In this document: positions 24,821 to 34,012 of the stretch, piece by piece | Layout: each line of letters begins with the position of its first letter | How positions within the stretch are numbered: position 1 is the stretch's first letter | Notes under the pieces: model-generated | The model's input: only the letters and a program-made list of their open reading frames with translations | Told to the model about the DNA's origin: nothing | The model's database searches: none | Translations under genes and position numbers: made by a program | Source of the DNA: CBDCVO01 sp965223085 | Lineage (GTDB): Bacteria > Pseudomonadota > Gammaproteobacteria > Ga0077536 | Assembly (NCBI GenBank): GCA_965223085.1 | Contig: OZ244981.1 | Location: 3,410,001 to 3,474,000, forward strand | Direction of reading: 5' to 3' | DNA: 64,000 nt

Positions 24821-27106
24821 GTGGACGACGCGTTGCGCAAAAGCGCGCTTGAATATCATATAGAACGGCGGCCGGGAAAAATTGAAGTAACTGCGACCAA
24901 AGCACTCGCGAATCAGCGCGATCTTGCTTTGGCCTATTCTCCTGGTGTCGCTGCGCCCTGTGAAGAAATCGCCGCCGATCCTGGTACCGCATCGATCTAT
25001 ACGAATCGTGCAAATTTGGTCGCCGTGATTACGAACGGTAGTGCGGTGCTAGGTCTCGGTGATATCGGTGCGTTGGCGGCGAAACCGGTCATGGAAGGCA
25101 AGGCAGTTTTGTTTAAAAAGTTTGCCGGCATCGATGTCTTTGATTTAGAAATCGACGAGTCAGACCCGGATCGGCTCGTAGAGATCATCGCTAGTCTCGC
25201 GCCGAGTTTTGGGGGAGTGAATCTGGAGGATATTAAGTCCCCGGAGTGTTTCTATATTGAGCAGCAGTTACGCGAGCGTTGTGGGATCCCGATTTTTCAC
25301 GATGATCAACATGGTACCGCGATTATTACCGGTGCCGCGGTGCTCAATGCGTTGCGTTTGGTCGATAAACGCCTGGAAGATGTCCGTTTAGTGACGTCTG
25401 GCGCTGGTGCTGCGGCGATAGCTTGCTTGAAGCTGTTGGTTTCGATGGGCTTGTCGCCTGCCAACGTGCTCGTTACCGATCGCAAAGGCGTCGTGCACGC
25501 CGACCGTCTCGACGAGTTGGATGAATACAAGGCTCAATTCGCGCAGCCGACCGCAGCACGGAGTTTAGCGGACGCGATCGTTGATGCCGACGTCTTTTTA
25601 GGTTTATCGGCACCCGGCGTGCTCACCCCCGGGATGGTTGCCACGATGGCTATGGACCCGATAATTTTGGCGCTCGCGAACCCAACGCCAGAAATAATGC
25701 CCGAAGATGCCTTGGCCGTGCGGCCCGACGCCATCGTCGCAACTGGGCGTTCAGATTACCCTAATCAAGTGAATAACGTGCTGTGCTTTCCGTATATTTT
25801 TCGCGGTGCGCTCGACGTTGGCGCAAGCACGATCACGGAGGAAATGAAAGTAGCGTGCGTTGAAGCGATCGCCAATCTAGCCACCCAGGAAGCGTCGGAG
25901 ATCGTATTGGCCGCGTACAAAGACGAAAATTTGTCATTTGGCCGCGAGTATTTGATCCCCAAGCCGTTCGATCCGCGTTTGATCACGTGTTTGGCGCCGG
26001 CTGTAGCAGCGGCTGCAATGCGTTCCGGTGTTGCAACTCATCCCATAGAAGACATGGACGCTTATCGTGACCAACTAGCCAAGTTCGTCTTCCATTCCAT
26101 GTTGTTGATGCGCCCGATATTGAGCCGTGCAAAGCGTGAGCCGCAACGCATTGTGTACGCCGATGGCGAAGAAGATACGGTATTACGTGCTGTCCAATCT
26201 GTATTCGATGAAGGCCTGGCGCGGCCGATTTTAGTGGGGCGGCCAGCGGTAATTGAGCGACGCACCAAGAAATTGGGGCTGCGTTTGCGCTTGGATGATA
26301 TTGAAATCGTAAACCCGGAAAAGGATGCGCGCTATCGCGAATACTGGATCACCTATCACGATGTCATGAAGCGCAAAGGTGTTTCGCCACAGCAAGCGCG
26401 GACCGTGTTGCGAACCAGTACAACGGTCATCGCAGCGCTAATGGTCCGTAAGGGTCATGCTGATGCCATGCTATGTGGGTTAACCGGTCGCTATGAGCAA
26501 CACTTACGTCACCTTATCGATCTCTTCGGGGTTAGCGATGACGTTATTTCGCCAGCAGCGCTCAACGTATTGATCTTGCGTAAGGGCAATTACTTTATTT
26601 GTGACACGGCGGTTAATGGGCGACCCTCGGCAGACTTGCTCGCCGATATCACCATTCATGCCGCGCAACGCATTCAGCAATTTGGCTTAACGCCGAAAGC
26701 AGCACTGCTGTCGCACTCCAGTTTCGGTTCGCGCGATGATGAATCTGCGCGGCGTATGCGTGAGGCGCTGCAGATCATTCGTCGCGACATGCCTGAACTC
26801 GAGATCGACGGGGAGATGCAGGCAAATTTGGCGTTGTTGCCGGACGTGCGCCAGGCAGTTTTGCCCGATTCCACCCTGGAAGGCGTGGCGAATCTGCTGG
26901 TTATGCCGAATATCGAAGCCGCCAACATTGCTATGAACTTATTGGCGGTTACCGGCGAAGGCGTTGCCGTCGGACCGATTTTAATGGGGTTGCGGCGACC
27001 GGCTCACATTTTGCCGGCTTCGGCTAGCGTGCGCCGTGTCATCAACATGACCGCGCTGGCTGCAGTCGACGCCCAGATGAGTTCGACAGACTGCGAGCCC
27101 GCATGA
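24821..27106 (+). CDS. maeB: NADP-dependent malic enzyme, MaeB type with phosphotransacetylase-like domain
   Basis: 761 residues. The N-terminal half (to about residue 430) is malic enzyme, decarboxylating malate to pyruvate and CO2: ALAYSPGVAAPCEEI, then NGSAVLGLGDIGALAAKPVM with metal and malate ligands, IPIFHDDQHGTAIITGAAVL and the nucleotide-binding SGAGAAAIACLKLL. The C-terminal third resembles phosphate acetyltransferase (IVYADGEEDTVLRAVQSVFD, LLPDVRQAVLPDSTLEG, NIEAANIAMNLLAVTGEGVA) and in MaeB acts as a regulatory, acetyl-CoA-sensing domain rather than a catalyst. GTG start with GGGGAG 5 nt upstream. With ppc nearby this gives both anaplerotic and cataplerotic arms of C3-C4 metabolism. 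Confidence 0.95.
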   Translation: MDDALRKSALEYHIERRPGKIEVTATKALANQRDLALAYSPGVAAPCEEIAADPGTASIYTNRANLVAVITNGSAVLGLGDIGALAAKPVMEGKAVLFKKFAGIDVFDLEIDESDPDRLVEIIASLAPSFGGVNLEDIKSPECFYIEQQLRERCGIPIFHDDQHGTAIITGAAVLNALRLVDKRLEDVRLVTSGAGAAAIACLKLLVSMGLSPANVLVTDRKGVVHADRLDELDEYKAQFAQPTAARSLADAIVDADVFLGLSAPGVLTPGMVATMAMDPIILALANPTPEIMPEDALAVRPDAIVATGRSDYPNQVNNVLCFPYIFRGALDVGASTITEEMKVACVEAIANLATQEASEIVLAAYKDENLSFGREYLIPKPFDPRLITCLAPAVAAAAMRSGVATHPIEDMDAYRDQLAKFVFHSMLLMRPILSRAKREPQRIVYADGEEDTVLRAVQSVFDEGLARPILVGRPAVIERRTKKLGLRLRLDDIEIVNPEKDARYREYWITYHDVMKRKGVSPQQARTVLRTSTTVIAALMVRKGHADAMLCGLTGRYEQHLRHLIDLFGVSDDVISPAALNVLILRKGNYFICDTAVNGRPSADLLADITIHAAQRIQQFGLTPKAALLSHSSFGSRDDESARRMREALQIIRRDMPELEIDGEMQANLALLPDVRQAVLPDSTLEGVANLLVMPNIEAANIAMNLLAVTGEGVAVGPILMGLRRPAHILPASASVRRVINMTALAAVDAQMSSTDCEPA

Positions 27107-27135
27107 CGCGGCAATACCACAAGCGTCACTGGCTC

Positions 27136-28488
27136 TTAGTCCTTTGCTTTGCTAAGCACTAGCGCGGCGTTATGCCCACCGAAGCCAAAACTATGCGTGA
27201 GTGCGTGGTCGAAGCGGTGCGATGTTGGACGCCGCACGAAGTTAAGATCGGCGATTGGCTGTTCTAAATTGAGCGAAGTATGCACGCGTTGATCGAGAAT
27301 GCTCATAACGGTCACCGCAAACTCCAATGCCCCACTCGCGCCTATCGTGTGACCCAATATCGATTTGCTACTGTTGACTAACGGACCGTGGGGGAACAAC
27401 CGTTCGATGATTCGCGCTTCGATGGGGTCATTGGTCCGTGTCGATGTTCCGTGGGCGTTTATATAACCGATGTCCTGCGGCGCGAGTTGCGCGCGCCGCA
27501 GGACGGTTTGCAACAGCGGCACGATCGCGTTGTCTTCCGCTGATATCGCAACGAGCGAATTGGCGTCAGAGTTCAAGGCGAACGAAGTGACTTCGGCGAG
27601 TGCTTGTCCATCGCGGCGGGCAACGTGCTCGGCCGCCTCCAGGACGACTGCCGCGCAGCCACCCTCCGAGAACAAAAAACCACTGCGAGCGTTATCGAAA
27701 GGACAATTTTCCGGGCTGCCGTCGGCATGCGGATGCGCTAAGGCTTGCAGGCGATCGAAACCCATAAACACGCCGCCGGCGCGATCGCCGAGGTGTTCGG
27801 CACCGCCCGCAATGCAGAGATCAACTTCACCGCGCGCGATAGCCTCAAAGGCGCGCCCGATCGCGGCTGTGCCGCTGGCACAGGAAAAACATGCGGTGTC
27901 GTTGACGCCACGAAAACCATAGCGTATGCCTAAATTTGCACTCACCGCGTTGGGCATCGTTTGGCAGATAACGAGCGGATTCACCCGCGCGTGCGCATTT
28001 AGGGCGGCGGCCAGCTCGGTAAAGAGCGGTTTCTGCTCCCTGTCTGCAAATCGTTCAAGCGTTTCACGCTCGCTGCCCAAGGCATGGGCTAGGTAATTAT
28101 CGAACGGTGCCCGGGCGCCGCCGAGCCCGGTTCCGAAAAATACCGCCGCGCGATCTTTGTCAACGCCCGTGATCTGGTAGGTGTTCGCGCGGCGGTCACG
28201 TTGTACCCGCGCGAAGCCGGCATGATCGAGCGCTTCTTCGGCCGCGTACAAGGCGATGAGGGACACCGGGTCGAGCGTTAGTTGTTGCGCTTTGCTGATA
28301 GCTCGGCGGCTAAACGTCGGCAGATTCAAAGGTACCCAGCGTTGTGAGGTCGCGCGATAATAGTGTTGCCAGTGCGGGGGCAAGGGGACGGCGAGTTGCG
28401 GTCCTGCCAGGCACTCGGACCAAAAAGAGGCGAGGTCGTGACCCAAAGACGACACAACGCCGATACCTGTTACGACGACGCGACGCAT
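27136..28488 (-). CDS. Beta-ketoacyl-ACP synthase II-like protein
   Basis: 450 residues, thiolase-fold condensing enzyme with the Cys-His-His triad: Cys in NDTACFSCASGTAAIGRA, His in INAHGTSTRTNDPIE and His in SILGHTIGASGALEF. It begins MRRVVVTGIGVVSSLG and ends HSFGFGGHNAALVLS, both classic. It is about 40 residues longer than FabF because of inserts near residues 50-130, so it belongs to the wider 'ketosynthase family' that includes FabB/FabF paralogues and special-purpose enzymes. It stands alone, divergent from ppc, not in a fab cluster. The acyl substrate is not determinable. Confidence 0.9.
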   Translation of the reverse strand: MRRVVVTGIGVVSSLGHDLASFWSECLAGPQLAVPLPPHWQHYYRATSQRWVPLNLPTFSRRAISKAQQLTLDPVSLIALYAAEEALDHAGFARVQRDRRANTYQITGVDKDRAAVFFGTGLGGARAPFDNYLAHALGSERETLERFADREQKPLFTELAAALNAHARVNPLVICQTMPNAVSANLGIRYGFRGVNDTACFSCASGTAAIGRAFEAIARGEVDLCIAGGAEHLGDRAGGVFMGFDRLQALAHPHADGSPENCPFDNARSGFLFSEGGCAAVVLEAAEHVARRDGQALAEVTSFALNSDANSLVAISAEDNAIVPLLQTVLRRAQLAPQDIGYINAHGTSTRTNDPIEARIIERLFPHGPLVNSSKSILGHTIGASGALEFAVTVMSILDQRVHTSLNLEQPIADLNFVRRPTSHRFDHALTHSFGFGGHNAALVLSKAKD

Positions 28489-28594
28489 GCTTCCTCGTAC
28501 TCTTCGAGTGGTTATATCAACGGCAGTTTAACCTGTCGTTGCGAACATTGTCTGCCTAGATCATTATGACTATTTCCTCCTCAGCGATAAGTTT

Positions 28595-31336
28595 ATGAAC
28601 TTGACAGGCAAGACTAATGCCGATGCCGAAGGCGAATTACGTGAAAACATTCGTTTTCTTGGGCGACTCCTTGGTGACACGCTGAAAGAACAAGAAGGGA
28701 CGCGAACGTTCGAGCGCGTGGAACGCGTTCGCCAGCTAGGCGTGCGTTTCCGACGCGACGAGGACGAGGGTGCGCGGCGCGAACTCGGTACGTTGCTGGA
28801 CGGACTTGACCACGGCGAAGTCGTTAAAGTGGTAAGAGCGTTCAGCTTATTTTCTTTGCTGGCGAATCTTGCCGAGGATAAGCATCGCATTAGGAGGCAG
28901 CGTGAGCGTAGCGGAGACGAAGATACGAGTGTAGCGGGTTTGGTTGCACGTCTTAGCGAAGTAGGGCTTGGCGCGGCAACGCTCGCGGACCTACTGCGGC
29001 AGGCCTCGATTTCACCGGTCTTGACCGCGCACCCCACCCAGGTGCAGCGCAAGAGCGTTCTAGACTTGCAGCGCGAAGTGGCGCGGTTGTTGGACGAACG
29101 CAATCGCGTGCGATTAGAGCCTGAAGAGCTGGTCGAAAACGAGGAACAACTGCGTCGAGTAATATTGACGCTGTGGCGAACGCGCACACTACGTACGGCA
29201 CGTCTGACGGTGCTGGACGAGATCGCTAATGGTTTGTGTTACTACGAGTATACTTTTTTACGCGAATTGCCGCGTGTTTATGCGGAATTAGAGGATGGAT
29301 TAGGTGCTCACCACGGCTACCGTCACATATCGGTGCCCAGCTTTTTTCAAATGGGATCGTGGATTGGTGGTGACCGCGACGGCAATCCGTTTGTAACACC
29401 CGAGGTTACCGCGCATGCCGCCTCCGAACATGCTGTGGTCGCATTTCAATTTTACCGGGATGAGTTGACTCGTCTGACTCGCGAGCTGAGCCTATCGAGC
29501 TATTTAATAGCAGCAACACCGGCGGTGTTGGCAATCGCAGATGGTGCGCCACCCGATACCCCCTACCCCGAGCACGAGCCGTATCGGCGTGCCCTGGCCG
29601 CGATTCGGGCCCGTGTGGCGGCGAGCTCGGCAGCGCTCGCCGGTCGCACCTTAGCACTTGATGCGAGTGCACCCTACGACCGCAGCGTTGATTTCGTGTC
29701 CGACCTAGACACGGTGATTGCCTCGCTACGACAACATCAAGCAGCGCGTATCGCGCAAGGTCGGCTGCGTCATTTGCGACGGGCAGCGGACGTGTTTGGA
29801 TTTCACCTATGTGCGCTAGATTTGCGGCAGCACAGCGCCGTGCACGAAACTGTCGTCGCCGAATTAATCGCTAATGCGGGTGTTGGTGATTACGTTGCCG
29901 GTGATGAAGCGCAACGACGTGACTGGTTGTTGCAGGAACTGGACAGTCCGCGACTGTTGCGTTCGAAATTCATCGAATATTCCGCGATTGCGATGAGCGA
30001 ACTCGCTATGTTTGATTGCGCCGCGGAGATCCAGCGGCGTTACGGCCAGGCGGCGATTCAAAATTACATCATTTCTAACGCTGCCAGTGTGAGCGACGTG
30101 CTCGAAGTTGCTGTGCTGTTGAAGGAGGCGGGTTTGCTGACACCGGGGTCTAATCCGCGGGCGACAGTGAACATCGTGCCTTTGTTTGAAACGATTGCCG
30201 ATTTGAGAAATTGCGGCACCGTGATGGCTGAGCTCTTTGATTTGCCACCGTATCGAGGCATGTTGTCGGCACGGGGTGATATGCAAGAAGTGATGTTGGG
30301 TTATTCGGATTCCAATAAGGACGGCGGCTTTCTGACGTCCAATTGGGAGCTCTACAAAGCGGAAGTTGAACTCGTAGAAGTGTTCGCGCGCTACGGCATC
30401 GTGCTGCGCTTGTTTCACGGACGCGGGGGTACTATCGGTCGTGGGGGTGGGCCAAGCCATTCGGCGGTATTGGCACAGCCCATGCGCAGTGTGGATGGAC
30501 GCTTGCGCTTGACGGAGCAAGGCGAGGTGATCGCGAGCAAATACGGTGACAACGTGCTCGGAAGACAAAATCTTGAAATTCTATTGAGTGCACCGCTACA
30601 GGCGGGTTTGCTGCAGGATCCCATGCGCGTGATGGAAAGCGAGTACCGCGTGACGATGGAGGAACTTAGTGATACGGCGTTCGCAACCTATCGCGAATTG
30701 GTTTACGACACGCCTAACTTCGAGAAATTTTTTCAACAAGCAACGCCGATAAAAGAAATTGCCGAACTCCATATTGGTTCTCGCCCGAGTTCGCGTAAGA
30801 AATCGGGACGCATCGAAGACCTGCGTGCGATCCCGTGGGTATTTAGTTGGGCCTTGACGCGCATCATGCTGCCAGGTTGGTATGGGTTTGGCAGCGCGGT
30901 CGATGCTTATGTCGAAAAACACGGTGCTGCAGGGCGGCAGCGGTTACGGGGAATGTATCGTAATTGGTCGTTTCTGCAGACCTTGCTATCAAATATGGAT
31001 ATGGTGCTCGCGAAAACTGATCTTGCGATCGCGTCGCGCTACGTTGCGCTCGTCGAAGACAGCGAGCTAGCGGGATCGATCTTTGCCACGCTTCGCGCCG
31101 AATGGGAGCGTACCGTGCGCGCTGTGCTCGATATCACTGCGCGAGATAAATTGCTGGCCGACAATCCAGGGCTTGCGAGTGAAATCCAGCATCGCTACCC
31201 GTACATCGACCCATTAAATCATGTGCAAACCGTGTTGCTGAAGCGTTTTCGTTCGGGAGACCCGGACCCATTGATCAAGCTCGGTGTACTGATCACGATC
31301 AATGGCATAGCCGCTGGTTTGCGCAACAGCGGTTGA
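28595..31336 (+). CDS. ppc: Phosphoenolpyruvate carboxylase
   Basis: 913 residues, biotin-independent carboxylation of PEP to oxaloacetate, the main anaplerotic entry to the TCA cycle. Catalytic His in ISPVLTAHPTQVQRKSVLDL, then GSWIGGDRDGNPFVTPEVT, MLGYSDSNKDGGFLTSNWEL and the mobile Gly-rich loop FHGRGGTIGRGGGPSHSA. The C-terminus is GLRNSG, where most enzymes end in (Q/R)NTG, a conservative Thr to Ser change at a functionally important tail. The first 40 residues are charged and less conserved. ATG 28595 has no clear Shine-Dalgarno. After the stop a palindromic GC-rich hairpin (around 31343-31360) could end transcription. Confidence 0.96.
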   Translation: MNLTGKTNADAEGELRENIRFLGRLLGDTLKEQEGTRTFERVERVRQLGVRFRRDEDEGARRELGTLLDGLDHGEVVKVVRAFSLFSLLANLAEDKHRIRRQRERSGDEDTSVAGLVARLSEVGLGAATLADLLRQASISPVLTAHPTQVQRKSVLDLQREVARLLDERNRVRLEPEELVENEEQLRRVILTLWRTRTLRTARLTVLDEIANGLCYYEYTFLRELPRVYAELEDGLGAHHGYRHISVPSFFQMGSWIGGDRDGNPFVTPEVTAHAASEHAVVAFQFYRDELTRLTRELSLSSYLIAATPAVLAIADGAPPDTPYPEHEPYRRALAAIRARVAASSAALAGRTLALDASAPYDRSVDFVSDLDTVIASLRQHQAARIAQGRLRHLRRAADVFGFHLCALDLRQHSAVHETVVAELIANAGVGDYVAGDEAQRRDWLLQELDSPRLLRSKFIEYSAIAMSELAMFDCAAEIQRRYGQAAIQNYIISNAASVSDVLEVAVLLKEAGLLTPGSNPRATVNIVPLFETIADLRNCGTVMAELFDLPPYRGMLSARGDMQEVMLGYSDSNKDGGFLTSNWELYKAEVELVEVFARYGIVLRLFHGRGGTIGRGGGPSHSAVLAQPMRSVDGRLRLTEQGEVIASKYGDNVLGRQNLEILLSAPLQAGLLQDPMRVMESEYRVTMEELSDTAFATYRELVYDTPNFEKFFQQATPIKEIAELHIGSRPSSRKKSGRIEDLRAIPWVFSWALTRIMLPGWYGFGSAVDAYVEKHGAAGRQRLRGMYRNWSFLQTLLSNMDMVLAKTDLAIASRYVALVEDSELAGSIFATLRAEWERTVRAVLDITARDKLLADNPGLASEIQHRYPYIDPLNHVQTVLLKRFRSGDPDPLIKLGVLITINGIAAGLRNSG

Positions 31337-31397
31337 AAACCGGTGCGCAGCAGCGCTGCTCGCGTTTAATAAGCGCAGCGGCTTTGCGTATGAGGAC

Positions 31398-31931
31398 TTA
31401 ATGTAATTCGTCCGTGACGGCAATGCCACCGGGGTTTTGTGCACGGTGAGTCACTAGGAATGCGGCGACCAGCTCGTTCGCGATGTCGTTTAATTTGCGC
31501 AGCTCCATCGGCAAGGCGACGCCGGTTTGCCCTTTCGTCCACAGTAGCGTCGGGGTGAATCCCGCGGCGCGATTGTTGAGTGGTGCTTTACCGAGAAGTT
31601 CAAGGGTGATGCCGTAAAACCAAAAGTGATATTGGCTTTGATTAGTATTGACGCGCATGCGTATGAGCTTGGCGTCGGGCTGTGTCAGCGCCGTGTTTCT
31701 ATCGATGACGTTAAAACCAGCGCTCTGCAGTTGTGTTGCAATGGCAGTCTGCAAGCGATCTGCGCTTATTCCGTAGCGCGCGAATTCATCGCGAACCCCG
31801 CTGACTTCCACCGCCACGTCCCGTACACCGTTTAGCGTCATCGCTGAGAAGTCATTCGCGGCAGCGAGATTCAATAGCGATACTGACCACCAGTAGAAAA
31901 TTGCAAGGACGAGATGATTGCATAAGCGCAT
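31398..31931 (-). CDS. Secreted protein of unknown function
   Basis: 177 residues. ATG 31931 is preceded by GGAG at 6 nt; an upstream in-frame extension to 32099 overlaps dsbB and looks spurious. The N-terminus (MRLCNHLVLAIFYWWSVSLL, then a short Ala-rich stretch) is a probable signal peptide, giving a periplasmic protein of about 150 residues. The mature part alternates strands and helices (VRDVAVEVSGVRDEF, ISADRLQTAIATQLQSAGFN, KLNDIANELVAAFLVTH), a layout seen in small periplasmic or outer-membrane-associated proteins. I do not recognise a family. It is 41 bp downstream of dsbB, though it has no Cys in the mature part that would make it an obvious DsbB-related substrate. Confidence 0.7.
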   Translation of the reverse strand: MRLCNHLVLAIFYWWSVSLLNLAAANDFSAMTLNGVRDVAVEVSGVRDEFARYGISADRLQTAIATQLQSAGFNVIDRNTALTQPDAKLIRMRVNTNQSQYHFWFYGITLELLGKAPLNNRAAGFTPTLLWTKGQTGVALPMELRKLNDIANELVAAFLVTHRAQNPGGIAVTDELH

Positions 31932-31972
31932 GGGGTTCTCCAAAGTGAACGTGACGTCGCGTGCGTGGCACT

Positions 31973-32482
31973 TCAACGTCGAAGTGCCGGGTTGCGCACG
32001 AATAAAACCGCAGCACTCACCACTATCATGGTGAGAAAGCACAACAGCGACCATTCCGCGATCGATAGACCTAGAAACCGCCATTCGACGCTCGCGCACT
32101 CCCCAGTGCCGCGTAAGGATCGCATGATGGTTTCACTTAGAGGATACATGTCCAACATGAATTCCAGACCGGGCCCGCATTCAGGCACCTGGTCCGCCGG
32201 CAAATGCTGTAGCCAAGTTTGTCGGCCCGCGATGCCAGCACCAAACAAGGCGAACAATAGTGCGGCGATCGCATAACAACCGCGGATCAGACCACGTGGA
32301 CCGTGCATTGCGGCAATCATGCTGATTAGCGCGATACCGAGGTAACACAGGCGTTGAAATATGCACATGGGACAAGGTTCCAGACCCCGTGCGAATTGCA
32401 AATAATATCCATATGCGAGCAAACCGAGGCAAGCCAAGGTGAGGACAATAAAAGGCCAACGGGTATGCAAGAGTCGTAACAT
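31973..32482 (-). CDS. dsbB: Disulfide bond formation protein DsbB
   Basis: 169 residues, four-span inner-membrane protein that reoxidises DsbA and passes electrons to quinone. First periplasmic loop Cys pair in GLEPCPMCIFQRLCY (C-P-M-C at about residues 37-40); second-loop pair in VPECGPGLEFML and RGTGECASVEW (about residues 102 and 127). The membrane spans are evident (FIVLTLACLGLLAYGYYLQF; ALISMIAAM; IAALLFALFGAGIA; LLCFLTMIVVSAAVLF). The start codon is only 6 bp from a MITE-like element, and the only Shine-Dalgarno-like GAGGA upstream belongs to that element's terminal repeat. DsbA is not in the window. Confidence 0.95.
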   Translation of the reverse strand: MLRLLHTRWPFIVLTLACLGLLAYGYYLQFARGLEPCPMCIFQRLCYLGIALISMIAAMHGPRGLIRGCYAIAALLFALFGAGIAGRQTWLQHLPADQVPECGPGLEFMLDMYPLSETIMRSLRGTGECASVEWRFLGLSIAEWSLLCFLTMIVVSAAVLFVRNPALRR

Positions 32483-32488
32483 TAAACT

Positions 32489-32719
32489 TAGAATCCTCAG
32501 TTGACCGCTTCGAGCAAGCTAGCGCTTATTAGTGTACCGATGATAACGTGTCTCTCAGTTTCACTCATTCGGTGAACGCCGCTACGACCTCCATTGCACG
32601 TCGCACGGGGTGCCTGGCGGCGTTATAACTCGTTGGCATAGGTCAACTATTCCGCCTCGTGATGCCTTGCCAGAGACCACTAGCGGCGCACCTTGAATGC
32701 CGTCCAACTGAGGATTCTA
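32489..32719. mobile_element. MITE-like element (231 bp) between ygfZ and dsbB
   Basis: Perfect 15-bp terminal inverted repeats TAGAATCCTCAGTTG at 32489-32503 and, inverted, 32705-32719. Beyond them the arms continue with imperfect similarity for about 20 bp. Both ends are TA. There is no coding potential. The element fills most of the 343-bp gap between dsbB and ygfZ; in the remainder (32720-32825) I see only small palindromes near 32780-32810. Confidence 0.65.
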
Positions 32720-32825
32720 GCTTAAAGGATGCCGCAACTAGCAGTTTGGGGTTTGTAGTTTAGAACGACAAGGCGCTCAACGAGAAGTTCTACTTCTGAA
32801 CGCTTAAGCGCTCGCTGTGGGGTCG

Positions 32826-33761
32826 CTAGGATCCCGCGGCGTCGGCGCCATTGTCGGGCCAATACGGCGGATAATCGAAGTTCAGCGGGGTGGCGCTCGA
32901 GGTGCGTAAGGGCGCATTCAGCGCCGCTGTTTCGACGACGGCCAGCAACCGATGGCCTTGGTGTGCGTCTCGCACGGCAGCGACAATTTGCCCCCGTGAC
33001 CTTCCGCGGGCGTCATCGGGGTGTGTGATCCGTGCACCGGGTTCGGGCACTGATCCGGTGCCTGTGGCTAATAACATGCGGCGTTTCAGTGCGCCGCGAT
33101 ATTTGACCCGGGCCACAATTTCTTGCCCGGGAAAGCAGCCCTTCTCGAAACTTAGTCCCGCCAATAGGTCGAGGTTGAGTTCCTGCGGCAGAAATTCACC
33201 GCTGAGTTGCGGTGCCAAAGATATCGGCAGGCCGTCGCGCAAGTCGAGCGCCCGCCAAGCGGGCCAATCTAATGCGGCGTCATCGTCGGTCTCGCCGCAG
33301 CGGGTGTCTTCGTCACGCGGTTCGCACACGATGTAACGCGGGGTGAGCACCCCGATGCTGAGCGCAACGCAGTGCGCGGAGAGACGATACTGGGCACCGA
33401 AGGACGGTGTCTCAGGTAGTGCTTTGGGCAATGCGCGGTGCGGCTCGGCAACGAAACCCCAGACGTGCCATGCTGCAGTATCGTCTTCTAGGGTGACGGC
33501 CGCGCGTAGTACGAATAGACTTAAGCGCTGCATGAATTGAGCGGCGGCGCTCGCATCAATGAGCACGTAGAAGTCGCCCCCGAATTCGAACAGATAAAAA
33601 GTGTGCAGGACCCGCCCCTGTGGCGCACACCAACTCGTCAACAAGTGGCGCGAATGGGACAATAGCCCGAGGTCACCGGTGAATTGAGCTTGCATGAAAT
33701 CTTTGGCGTCGGCGCCGCTAAGACGCACCACGGCGTAGTCGGTGAGGGAGATTTTAGCCAT
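32826..33761 (-). CDS. ygfZ: YgfZ, folate-binding Fe-S cluster repair/assembly protein
   Basis: 311 residues, GcvT/IbaG-fold protein that uses tetrahydrofolate and supports [4Fe-4S] enzymes. The family signature K-G-C-[FY]-x-G-Q-E is present as FEKGCFPGQEIVARVKYRG with its conserved Cys. The N-terminal domain begins LTDYAVVRLSGADAKDFMQA, the expected L-x-G-x-D-A-x-x-F-L/M-Q-x-Q start. ATG 33761 overlaps the end of sdhE by 8 nt; a GTG at 33785 is an alternative. Its place at the end of the sdhCDAB-sdhE operon fits a role in maturing the Fe-S subunit SdhB and similar enzymes. Confidence 0.93.
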   Translation of the reverse strand: MAKISLTDYAVVRLSGADAKDFMQAQFTGDLGLLSHSRHLLTSWCAPQGRVLHTFYLFEFGGDFYVLIDASAAAQFMQRLSLFVLRAAVTLEDDTAAWHVWGFVAEPHRALPKALPETPSFGAQYRLSAHCVALSIGVLTPRYIVCEPRDEDTRCGETDDDAALDWPAWRALDLRDGLPISLAPQLSGEFLPQELNLDLLAGLSFEKGCFPGQEIVARVKYRGALKRRMLLATGTGSVPEPGARITHPDDARGRSRGQIVAAVRDAHQGHRLLAVVETAALNAPLRTSSATPLNFDYPPYWPDNGADAAGS

Positions 33762-34011
33762 GCGGAGTTGATTTGATTCGCTCAATCAAGCGCGCGTAAC
33801 TAATATCGACGGGTGTGTGACGACCTGTGAACCAGGCGTAGAGATCGACGTCCGTTTCATCAAGTAAACGCCCGAATGCTGCCTTTTCTTTGCCGTCAAG
33901 ATCGGCGTACTGCGTTTGCGCGAAACTCAGCAAAATGATATCCAATTCGCGCATACCGCGGCGGCATCGCCATAACACGCGCTTCAACGACGTCTCAGAA
34001 TCTTCCGCCAT
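33754..34011 (-). CDS. sdhE: SdhE, FAD assembly factor for succinate dehydrogenase
   Basis: 85 residues, five-helix DUF339 protein that promotes covalent FAD attachment to SdhA. The hallmark RGxxE motif is present as WRCRRGMRELDIIL, followed by KAAFGRLLDETDVDLYAWF, both strongly conserved. ATG 34011 lies 1 bp after the sdhB stop codon, so it is translated with the dehydrogenase subunits, and its 3' end overlaps ygfZ. In E. coli SdhE is encoded with the YgfX protein away from sdh. Here it is inside the sdh operon while ygfX sits at the other end on the opposite strand. Confidence 0.95.
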   Translation of the reverse strand: MAEDSETSLKRVLWRCRRGMRELDIILLSFAQTQYADLDGKEKAAFGRLLDETDVDLYAWFTGRHTPVDISYARLIERIKSTPHG

Positions 34012-34012
34012 G

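Noticed and set aside
28595..31336. GNSG-type C-terminus of Ppc considered as an inactivating change
   Set aside because: Actual tail is GLRNSG; Thr to Ser is conservative and all catalytic motifs are intact, so the enzyme is probably active.
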